Shown here piece after piece: positions 48,309 to 56,915 of a DNA stretch of 64,000 nucleotides. The stretch lies in NCBI RefSeq assembly GCF_963678635.1, contig NC_087065.1, positions 52,955,858-53,019,857 on the forward strand, written 5' to 3'. The stretch is from Symsagittifera roscoffensis. Lineage: Eukaryota > Xenacoelomorpha > Acoela > Convolutidae. Made by a program: the position numbers and the translations under genes. A model generated the notes under the pieces. That model saw only the letters and a list, made by a program, of their open reading frames with translations. It was not told where the DNA came from and did not search any database. How positions within the stretch are numbered: the stretch's first letter is position 1; every line of letters starts with the position of its first letter.

Positions 48309-48326
48309 TGGTGCGACCGCAGCAGA
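48309..48326 (+). promoter_or_regulatory. Candidate primer-binding site
   Basis: TGGTGCGACCGCAGCAGA begins 2 bp after the end of the 5' LTR. TGG at this position is the hallmark of a site complementary to the CCA end of a tRNA primer. The remaining bases would pair with an acceptor 3' strand CGGTCGC; I could not assign the tRNA from memory. Confidence 0.7.
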
Positions 48327-49222
48327 GAACTACTCCTTAAGAAATTCTTTTTCCAACAAACTCGAAACAGCTTTTAAAATTCAAAAAAATATATTAATAT
48401 TAGGATCTGTGAGTATTTGTCAGATTAGTTTCCAACCTCAAAAAGCCAGAGACAATGGGTATCTTTCGATAGAAACACAATTTCATTGTCTTCTACTTGA
48501 CAGATATTCCTAGTAGGGTTCTTGCGAAAGCATCCCCTGCGCTAGCAGTCGCCCACGATATCCCTCCATCTCGAGGTCTATTAGACGGCTTTCTAACTGA
48601 CATTAGCTCATGAACTTAAGTATTATCTATTATTATAATAATATATAAAATTTCTGAAAGAATCGTTCTCTGCCTAAGTCCGCTAGTAAGATATACCCGT
48701 TTTGTCCAGTAATCCACTAATTACATACCAAAACTTCAGTTTAAAGTTATCATCACTAAAATTAACGAAATTCTGTATTAAACTAAAGTGCTCAAAAACT
48801 TATTAAATATCTTCAATTATTTTTTCGAGGGGGTTAAGTGGTCATATGTGCGATCTAAGAGTACCCTAAATTGTATGATAAATTGAATTCTTCATCACAT
48901 TATCTCAAACCATCCACGCTTGTTGCTATTTATTCTAATCCTTCATCAATTCTCGAGGCTTATCCTCAACTTTTCTTAAACTCATTTTAATTCTATCCAC
49001 CTTAACGTAACTTAAACCTAAATCATCCATCAGTAAAGCTACCAATTACTGAAACTAAGGAAGAAAATAACAAAAACCAAAAAGGAAGGAACGGATTTGA
49101 GTGTTTTTTAATAAATCATTAGTTTTTTTAACACAGTTTAAATATACACCTAATAAACAATAAGATTACGCACTAAAACCAATCTTAAACGTTAACCACA
49201 TAACACCAAACACCAAGTTTTA

Positions 49223-50465
49223 GTTTCAGCACAAAAATATCAGGTTTTACAACAAAAACTAAGTTTAAAACACTGACACATCCACTTTATATTGATAAAA
49301 TAGGTTTCATATGATAGCATAAGCAATAAAAAATTGATTTTTACCAGCCAAAATTTTTGGTTTCAGTCTAGGTTTCAGTTATAGGGTCAAACGTTTCAGT
49401 TAAAATAAGTATAGTTTCCGGTCAAAATTTCAAGTTTCTGTAAACGGATTCGGGTAAAACAGCAAAAGTTGAACTAGTCAAACCCAAATTTGGATACCAT
49501 AAGTCAAAAACCTGGTCTTAAATGGTACGTTTTTGTTAGTTTCAGGTTTCAGAACACAAAAATTGAGTTTTTGGTCTCAAAATTGAGCTCCGAACGCCGA
49601 ATTTGGACTTTCTAGAGAAAACTAACGGTGTTAAAACCCACCAAACCAATTTTAAATTTTGGTTCCTAAGGCTGAAACGTACGTTTCAGAATTGGTGTTT
49701 TTGGTTTCAGACCCAAAAATCTTGCTTCCCAAGTGAAATTTTTGTGAAATATTGAAAGATAATAGGAATCCTTAATGCACTAACAAATTTTTAAACTCAA
49801 AAAACTTCTAGAAGGTGTTAGTTTGAGCCCTCAAACTTATAGTTTCAGAAAACTAAAATCGTCGTTTTAGGTTAAAATTTTCATCTTTTTGGCAATTTGA
49901 TTGCTGGAATAGAAATATATCAGAAAGACCAACCTAAATTTTCAATCTCAAAACTCTAAAACCAAGTGGTCAAACCATAGTTTCAGTTCTAGAAATCATA
50001 GTTTCAGCACCAAAAACTTAGGTTTCCGCAAACAAATTTTTGATTTTGAAGTTACAAACCTGTTCAAAATTCTAATTTACACTAAACCAGCTATCAAAAA
50101 CCAACTTTTTATTTTCATGCACCGAGTTTGAGAGAGTTTAAGAGTTTTAGGTTTGAGTTTTCAAAAACTAAGTTTAAGATATCAAAAGATTCGGTTTTCT
50201 CGAAACTTTTTGCAAGTTAAAGCAAAAACCAGATATAATACAGCGTATAGAAAATTTTAAGATTAAAAAAATTCAACTTCAGCTACGATAGTTTCAGGTT
50301 TCAGATTATCGTTTCAGTCAAAAAATTTTCTAAAAATTTTTAACCAAAAAATTAAGTTTTGAACCAATAATAACCAATAAAGGCATATAGTTATATTGTT
50401 AACCATACCATAGCATCAACAAAACTTCACTTGAACAAAGTTTCAGGTTTCAGTTAAGGTTTCAG
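49223..50465 (+). repeat. GTTTCAG motif cluster in the element leader (17 copies)
   Basis: GTTTCAG starts at 49223, 49360, 49372, 49393, 49539, 49546, 49683, 49704, 49842, 49980, 50001, 50291, 50298, 50311, 50440, 50447 and 50459. All are on the plus strand. Head-to-tail pairs (GTTTCAGGTTTCAG) occur three times, and the groups lie about 140-180 bp apart. The leader between the primer-binding site and the first ORF has no coding potential. Confidence 0.9.
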
Positions 50466-50662
50466 CGAATACAATACTTGAAAAACTTAGAAAAAAATTT
50501 AGAAAAATTTTTTTTCCAAAGAAATTTTTTTATTTCCTTATCTTATTATTAATAACCTTTGTTAATATTCAATAATTCTTAAGAGGTTTTCATTACTCTA
50601 AGACATACTAATCAAATAGTACAACTTGGCTTAAGAAAAATAAAACAAACATCAGGAAATTA

Positions 50663-50938
50663 ATGTCAACACATTTTAAAATTGACGTCAGTACAATAAA
50701 TTTAAAGCTCAAATTAGGAAATAAAGTCTCTAACATCATATGGTATATCACTAACACTGAAAAAAATCATATTAGTATACTAGCAAAACAGCCTAACGAA
50801 GATAAACACGAATTATACGTCTTCTTTCGACGAAATACTCCAGAAATTGACACAATTCTTCAGCAAATAAAAATACCAAATAACATAATTTGTATACCGA
50901 AAGAGCGATTAATTGCTTCACTCCCGATTGCTTTTTGA
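50663..50938 (+). CDS. Small accessory ORF of the LTR element, 91 aa, unknown
   Basis: ATG at 50663 opens 91 codons. The sequence is MSTHFKIDVSTINLKLKLGN, then IIWYITN, ISILAKQP, HELYVFF, RNTPEIDTILQQIK. It looks like a small alternating beta/alpha domain with no signal peptide or membrane segment. A related but broken copy follows 170 bp downstream. It lies between the leader and gag, a position where some complex retroelements have accessory ORFs. I do not recognise the family. Confidence 0.6.
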   Translation: MSTHFKIDVSTINLKLKLGNKVSNIIWYITNTEKNHISILAKQPNEDKHELYVFFRRNTPEIDTILQQIKIPNNIICIPKERLIASLPIAF

Positions 50939-51104
50939 TATCATAATATACCAAAGCACAAAACTACTTGCATTTTAATCATTTTTTATTAAAAACACAA
51001 AAATTAAAAATCATAACAAGTTCATAAGAAAAATTTAAATATTTTTTATATTGTTTATCATTCCCTAGATAATTATTTATGTCCGTAAAAGGATGTAAAA
51101 TGCT

Positions 51105-51389
51105 ATGACCAACTTTTATTAAGTAAATACAACACCATTTAATTTAAAACTAAAATTAAAAAATAAATCCACAAAAATTATTTGGTATATCACCAATATC
51201 CAAAAAGATCAAATCACAATTTTGTCCAAACACCCACACAAAAATATTCACGAATTAACCATTCTTTCCAGCAGCAATACCCCAGAGATAACTTCTATCT
51301 TAAAAAAGCTTAAACAACCCCATAGCACTATTGATCTATCTAACAAAAACTCGTATTCATTGAAACCAGCAAACTTCCTTGTAACTTAA
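51105..51389 (+). pseudogene. Second copy of the small accessory ORF, with stop at codon 6
   Basis: Aligns codon for codon with the ORF at 50663: ATG at 51105, the shared NLKLKL, IIWYITN, HEL and NTPEI blocks, and a stop at 51387. Codon 6 is TAA (51120-51122). Roughly 40% of residues are identical, so the duplication is old and the remainder has stayed open, suggesting it was coding for much of its history. It could still be used from a non-ATG start or by readthrough. Confidence 0.7.
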
Positions 51390-51482
51390 ATACAAATATT
51401 TTAGTCCGTACAATTGATCAGTACAGAACACATCCAAACCCTTTATATATTGTTAAGAAAACATTGAGTGAATATAACAAAA

Positions 51483-52571
51483 ATGGCAAACGTAGTAGCA
51501 TACCCAGATTTAGCTCTCGAAAAGTTTACCGGCTTAGATCCGAATGAAGATGCAAGAGATTTTCTTGATATAGTAGAGAAAAAGATAGCATTTTCCCTAG
51601 GCACTAGACCAGGAGATGCAGGTGACGAACAAGACGCATATGATAACAGACAAAGAGCCTTATTTGGTTCAATATTAAGAGGTCCAGCCGCTCAATGGTA
51701 TCAGGGATTAGCAGCAAACTTACCTTGGAATGATATAAGAGATCAATTCATAGATAGATTCACTGATGATAAGGATAAATATAGGAGACGAATAGAAGCA
51801 GAAAACATCAAAAGACAACCTGATGAATTCATTAAAAGCTACATACATAGATTAAGCACTGCAGTAGACCGTGGATGGCCTAATCCAACTTTTAATGATG
51901 ATCAAAGAACATCAAAGAAAATGGAATTCTTTGTACGCGGCTTAAGCCCGCCAGGCTTGAAACAAAAGGCTCATCAATTCCTAATTGAGAATCCACCCGC
52001 AACTTGGCAACAATTAAAAAATCATATTGCTACAAAAGACTTAAGTTTTGCAATAAGTAGTGAATTTATCGGAACAGCATCCAGTAGCATAGAAAATAAA
52101 TTGGAAATAGAGGGAATAAAGAATCAACTTAAAGAGTTAACAGGACTAATGAAGGATCATAAAATAAACGCAGCCTATAATCCACATGAGCATAGAAACA
52201 GACAAAACAACCCAATGTTTTGCAACTGGTGTTGCATGTCAGGCCACACGATAAGCCACTGCTTTAAATATAACGATCAACAGGAGCAAAATTATAACTC
52301 GCTTCAATTAAGAGAGAATTCAAACAGAAGTCACCATAACTATAGCAAGAGTAGGTCAAGAGTAGACAACAATTTCAATGACATAAACTCTCAACATGAA
52401 TTCAGGCATTTGTCAAACTACAATGAAAGTTCTCAACCGCGTGAGAGTTCGAACAGTGAAAAATCCTTCAACGAAAATAACGATTGTCATTCACCTTACC
52501 AGATCCACAACTTTAGTGATGATGACATTCCAGGAGACTATACCGATAATGAGTGTGAACTTGCTAATTGA
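51483..52571 (+). CDS. gag: Gag polyprotein of the LTR element
   Basis: 362 aa from ATG at 51483 (context AAAATGG). The capsid-like domain reads LEKFTGLDPNEDARDFL, then ALFGSILRGPAAQWYQGL, FIDRFTDD, EFIKSYIHRL and FFVRGLSPP, a pattern shared by retrotransposon gag proteins of Ty3-like elements in many aquatic invertebrates. Residues 247-260 (CNWCCMSGHTISHC) form a perfect C-x2-C-x4-H-x4-C zinc knuckle for RNA packaging. A Ser/Asn-rich acidic tail follows. The stop TGA at 52569 overlaps the first codon of the protease frame. Confidence 0.9.
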   Translation: MANVVAYPDLALEKFTGLDPNEDARDFLDIVEKKIAFSLGTRPGDAGDEQDAYDNRQRALFGSILRGPAAQWYQGLAANLPWNDIRDQFIDRFTDDKDKYRRRIEAENIKRQPDEFIKSYIHRLSTAVDRGWPNPTFNDDQRTSKKMEFFVRGLSPPGLKQKAHQFLIENPPATWQQLKNHIATKDLSFAISSEFIGTASSSIENKLEIEGIKNQLKELTGLMKDHKINAAYNPHEHRNRQNNPMFCNWCCMSGHTISHCFKYNDQQEQNYNSLQLRENSNRSHHNYSKSRSRVDNNFNDINSQHEFRHLSNYNESSQPRESSNSEKSFNENNDCHSPYQIHNFSDDDIPGDYTDNECELAN

Positions 52572-53314
52572 AACTAGATCAGTCTCCGTCCGAACCAAAA
52601 ATACAATTATATATTAATTTATACCAATATCCCGTCGGAGACAAAAATAAAAATAACGGTCTGGAAACCCAATTTCTACTAGACACTGGAGCAACATGTT
52701 CGCTTATTAATTTTGACAGTTATGAACAATATTGTAAAATACAACCTCTACAGCTTAATAAATCTAGATCCAACACAGTTGCTGTAAATGGAGAAAAACT
52801 TAAACTTATAGGTTATACTAATTTTGAATCAACTTTTGGTACAAACACTGATAATCCCGTAAAAATCAAAGCATGGATTTCAGCCGAGAACGGATGCGAT
52901 CTAAATATATTAGGAATGGATTTCATTTCTCACAACATTAAATCAATAAACTTTCCAAATTTAAACTTAGAATTAAAAAAATACCCAGATATAACAGTTC
53001 CTATTAGTATTATAAGAAGCAAAAGTTATCCATATCTAAGTTTTTATCAAAATGTACTTCTCGATAAAAATATAACTATTGCACCAAAATCATCCAGCGT
53101 AATTTCAATTTCTCCAGCAGGCATAGTTTTCAAATTAGGAACATCGTTTAGAATTGATAAGTCCTTAGAACAAAAAGGCATCAATGCAAAAAGCACTTAT
53201 TGTAGGAATGAAATTAAGTCAATGCCTATCGTACTAAAAAATTCCAGAGAATCAAAAGTAGATATAAACAAAGGTGTAATAGGCCAAACGTTTGAAAACA
53301 TAGAAATAAAATAA
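52568..53314 (+). CDS. pro: Aspartic protease (retropepsin) frame of the LTR element
   Basis: Open from 52568 in the -1 frame relative to gag, immediately after a TAA at 52565. QFLLDTGATCSLIN holds the catalytic D-T/S-G-A motif (Asp at about codon 39). NILGMDFI at about codon 114 is the conserved second motif (hydrophobic-ILG) of retropepsins. The sequence after codon 150 is unassigned and ends in a stop without reverse transcriptase motifs. There is no ATG at the start, so expression probably requires frameshifting or reinitiation; no clear slippery heptamer is seen at the overlap. Confidence 0.85.
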   Translation: MKLDQSPSEPKIQLYINLYQYPVGDKNKNNGLETQFLLDTGATCSLINFDSYEQYCKIQPLQLNKSRSNTVAVNGEKLKLIGYTNFESTFGTNTDNPVKIKAWISAENGCDLNILGMDFISHNIKSINFPNLNLELKKYPDITVPISIIRSKSYPYLSFYQNVLLDKNITIAPKSSSVISISPAGIVFKLGTSFRIDKSLEQKGINAKSTYCRNEIKSMPIVLKNSRESKVDINKGVIGQTFENIEIK

Positions 53315-54699
53315 ACCCGTTTCTTTGTGCTTTAAAACAATATTTTCTTTAAAGCTTTTATAACGCTTAAAATTTTGTGAAGTTTACCTAAAATTTTTTA
53401 TACTGAGCAGTAAACTTTGTTTAATATTACTAAACAATAAGATTACGAATATTATCCTCCAAATGTACTACAATGAAAAGCGGTTCTGTATGACACCCAA
53501 AAGGATATGCCAGAAAGCATGAACACGGATTTAATTCTTAACCGAGATCGAAAACAGTCAAGTACGCTAACAATTTTGGACCATCCTCATTATCAAATAA
53601 AGATAGAGGGATCGGAACCCAATGGCTCAGAAAAAAAAAAAAGTTTTTCGACTTCAACATATTTGCAAAAAAATTGCAAAAAGCCAGGAGTTTAAAACAT
53701 TACAATTTTAAGAGTCTATAATAATTTCATTTTCAGGCGGTTTTATTAACTGAAAATTCAGTATTACACTTAAGGGAATGACAAATTACCCTACGTACAA
53801 TAACGAGAATTAATAGAGTGAAACCTTTGATAAAAGAACTAGCCAATGTAAAATTGTAACAAACCCATTCTGCGAAGTTAATTTGCACCATCGGATTCCT
53901 CTTAGGGCCCAAGTAGGGACCGATGACAATAATTATTATCTTTGTAGTTTTCAAATTACAAAATGCAAACTAGAAGAAATTCATCAAAAAGGGAAACATC
54001 ACCTCCTTTTTTCTCAACACATTGAGTAAAATTTTCATCAATGTTCTTTATCATAAAATGGGCGAACAAACGTTTTTCGACTCGACCCGCCGCAGATTTA
54101 TGCCAGCATTTGTTGGTGGCTTCATGTAGCCTTTTTAAAATTATGGTACCATATTCTTTCAACATCGCAAATGCTTGTTGGTGGCTGTTTGCAGCCTTTG
54201 AGACTCTTATGATTCGCTCCTCACAATTTGGCCAAAATATCAATTCGGTAGTTCAAAATCCACAACATGCAGGCATTTAAACCCTTAAAAACAACAAATT
54301 TTCAGAAGCAACATTTTGAAAATTGTACTGCATCATCCTTAAGATTGTTTATGTTAAATTTTTGCATCATAAAGTTCAGAATGACTTTCTGTACTAAAGA
54401 TGTGAACATGGATTGATGCAGAGGATTAAAACCAAAGAGAAACTAATAAACTTATCTTTTTGAAAACTATACAGTTTGCAAATTGTCTGTTTAATTTTCC
54501 TTTTCTACGATATTTCATTTTGATTTGATTCTAATTTAAATCTTTTCTTTTTTCTATCAAAAAATGTAACAAAAATTGCTGGTTATGACAACCAGGTGGA
54601 CATACATTTATATTAGGGGTTAATTAATGCCCAAATTTCCATTTTTCCTTTAACTACATAAGTTTAATATCTGAGCTTATCTGTGTCGGAAAATGCTTT
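53315..54699. other. Internal region without pol; unassigned
   Basis: Where reverse transcriptase and integrase would be expected I see only short open stretches with no polymerase motifs. A 95-codon minus-strand stretch (53956-54243) has fairly protein-like composition (VSKAANSHQQAFAMLKEYG) but no recognisable domain. A candidate purine-rich stretch AAAAAGGGAAA lies at about 53985. Confidence 0.45.
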
Positions 54700-54852
54700 A
54701 TTCCTGTGGTTAATTAACACCATGATCGTCTTTCTTCATTTGTATTCCTGTGGTTAATAAACACCATGATTGTCTTTCTTCATTTGTTTTCCGTGGTGGG
54801 TTTGTGTGAAACCACAAGATTATATTTTCCACCTTTTATATATATATATATA
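54700..54852 (+). promoter_or_regulatory. Promoter-like region: 44-bp direct repeat and TATA run
   Basis: ATTCCTGTGGTTAATTAACA starts at 54700 and recurs at 54744 with the whole 44-bp unit nearly identical. A TTTTATATATATATATATAC run follows at 54834-54852, about 100 bp before the ATG at 54951. Duplicated enhancer plus TATA is the layout of a retroviral U3 or an internal promoter. Confidence 0.45.
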
Positions 54853-54950
54853 CAATTTTACACTTTGTCCTTCATTGTTCAAACATTTGATAATTAGCCT
54901 TAATATCCGAATGTAATTCGGGATCTTGAATATTTGGTCATTTTATATTG

Positions 54951-55637
54951 ATGTTTAGCAAAATGGAATACGACCCAGTTTTAAACTGGAACTGCAGAAA
55001 TGCAGACTCTGCACCAGAGGAATTTAAAAGAAAGCTGCCTCTCAGGAAGAAACAACGGAAACCGGTAGCAGTTCAATCTTTGTCAATGGACGACGGGTTA
55101 AATAAGAACCCTCGCAACTTTCCCAGTTTAACCCAAAGATTGGAGCTGCAGAAGTGCAGAGAAACCAAATTGGATACGGAAAATCCAAAATATATAACGA
55201 GTTTAAAGTACTCAATAAAGGAAAATTATAACAGATGGAAACTGCCGTCGTTCATTGAAGTCGTCTACTCAACCACAATGGAAAAGACGATGATGCCTAT
55301 CGACTTCATAACCCAGCCAGAAGTGGTTATAAAGAACGAAAACAACTTCTGGAAATTAAAGAAGAAGGAGGAACACGGCTACATCCTCAAGGCAGGAGGC
55401 ACGCAAGTCACCATCCCGTTCGAGGGAATAACTGCTTTTCTGAACCATGTAAAAAACAGACAGGAAGAACAGGACGACATTCAACAACTTACGGACGGAA
55501 TGAGCAGACTACGAATCAAGAACAAGATCAAAAAGAAGAAAATCGTGAAGTTGCAACAAAAACTCGAGGCTTCACAAAGGAAGATAGCGATCCTCAGATC
55601 ATACAACGTGGAGCTTGAATCCGGAAGGAAGCTCTAG
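54951..55637 (+). CDS. Basic coiled-coil protein encoded across the 3' LTR boundary
   Basis: 228 aa from ATG at 54951. Residues about 27-38 (KRKLPLRKKQRK) are a nuclear-localisation-like basic stretch. The middle (SFIEVVYSTTMEKTMMPIDF, EEHGYILKAGG, VTIPFEGITAFLNHV) looks globular. The C-terminus has a basic patch (RLRIKNKIKKKK) followed by heptads IVKLQQKL, KIAILRSY, NVEL with I/L/I/N at one core position and L/S/L/L at the other, a short bZIP-like coiled coil without the bZIP basic signature. Codons 49-228 lie in the 3' LTR as mapped from the shared repeat and are repeated in the 5' LTR. The layout recalls accessory genes at the 3' end of complex retroviruses; the protein itself is unrecognised. 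Confidence 0.7.
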   Translation: MFSKMEYDPVLNWNCRNADSAPEEFKRKLPLRKKQRKPVAVQSLSMDDGLNKNPRNFPSLTQRLELQKCRETKLDTENPKYITSLKYSIKENYNRWKLPSFIEVVYSTTMEKTMMPIDFITQPEVVIKNENNFWKLKKKEEHGYILKAGGTQVTIPFEGITAFLNHVKNRQEEQDDIQQLTDGMSRLRIKNKIKKKKIVKLQQKLEASQRKIAILRSYNVELESGRKL

Positions 55638-56915
55638 ATAAAACCTAACTTATCTTTATAACTTTTTCGTTTGATGTTCTCTTTAAATTTTATAACTATA
55701 GTATTTAACCAGTAAAGTGTTTAGATTTTCACCATGGTAACTGTAAGAATCGAACAGCTTAATTTTCTAAAAAAAGGGGTGAGTTGTAGTATTGCGAAAT
55801 ACTACACACACACACATAAGACCATTGTCTTAATTGTTTATTTAACGACCCAATTCTAAATTGGAGCGTGCCATTTAAATTAAAGCCTCTTTTCACTAAA
55901 TCAGATATTGACTGATTTACTCTTATTAGGACTATAAAATCTTGTTGTGAAAATCCACTCTTTTTTAAATACTTGTCCAATTTTTCTCATTTTTTCATGC
56001 TCAATATTTTAAAAGGGCGGCGATTATTAAAACGTCCCTTTTAACTTAACTTGAAACACACTGGATAAATATTTAGCAGTCTTGCCGGCTGCACTGAAAT
56101 TCTCCTTGCTTTGATTAAGCAGAGGTGCACCTGCAATATGATGCATCAGAGAGAGTAATATGAATTTTTAATAAGACAAACTGAAGGCTGCGGTTTTTAT
56201 CAAAGGTGACTAATAAGTTGAAGATATTTGATTTGAAAAAATCAAATAAAAACTAGTTGAAAATTCCCTTATTAAAAAGGGAGAACAAAGGAGCAGGTGA
56301 AACCTGAATAATTAATGATTGAATCAGCCGCCGGTTTATGCTTATGAGCAAAAGGACTGGCCTGAAATCTTCAGTGTTTCATTTTGCTCAGTAAGCAGCA
56401 AGTCAGTTCTCTTCAGTCAGATCTTTTAAAAATAAATAATTTTTCTTTTCTGCCCTAACAATAAAATTAATCTAGCCCTTTTCACTTATAAAAAGAGAAT
56501 AAATTCTCATTTAAGTTCGATAAAATTATAAATCGAGATACTCGAGATAACCAAACCTGAGGAAGTCTGGACTACAAGTACCCAAAGGACTACCCAACCA
56601 GAAGTGCTGACTTGGACAAAATCAAGGGCAACCATACATACTAATCAGCCATCGACCTTATTAAGAAGATAAAATATTGATGAACAAAATAAGATTAGCT
56701 CAACCTCCCCTCATAGGTGTATTTCTTTAAGCTGTTCGATTCGTTTATATAATCTAATAACCCAGTGCTTTGTATCTAACCAACTAATTAATTCATACCT
56801 TTTCTAACTATTGTTTCTACTCTACTTTTTGTCAAGACAATTTGACGATCAAGGTGAGACTTATAATTTAGGATAAAATTACTAAGCATTCAACCAGCAA
56901 TGAGCGCTTAGTAAA
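55095..56915 (+). repeat. 3' long terminal repeat (as shared with the 5' copy)
   Basis: From GGGTTAAATAAGAACC to GCGCTTAGTAAA, adjoining CATTTATGAAATAAAC of the segmental duplication. The true LTR may begin further left, since the 5' copy appears truncated. Compared with the 5' copy it lacks 20 bp near 56588 and has two extra bases in a CA run near 55810. Confidence 0.8.

Larger units (their letters stand above)
46467..56915 (+). mobile_element. LTR retroelement, gag-pro, non-autonomous, with an LTR-overlapping ORF
   Basis: Two nearly identical direct repeats (46467-48306 and 55095-56915) enclose an internal region. In order it has a primer-binding-site-like sequence, a 2.3-kb leader with GTTTCAG repeats, two related small ORFs (one broken), gag (51483-52571), protease (52568-53314), 1.4 kb without recognisable coding, promoter-like repeats, and a 228-aa ORF entering the 3' LTR. 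No reverse transcriptase, RNase H or integrase was seen. The left LTR seems 5'-truncated: it begins inside the ORF, with no matching target duplication, no TG/CA ends and no polypurine tract just before 55095. The right end coincides with the start of a segmental duplication. Confidence 0.85.

Noticed and set aside
46467-56915. Interpretation of the two 1.8-kb repeats as an ordinary tandem segmental duplication of a host gene
   Set aside because: A gag-protease region lies between them, and a TGG-initiated primer-binding-like site follows the left repeat within 2 bp; LTRs explain this better, though atypical ends leave some doubt.
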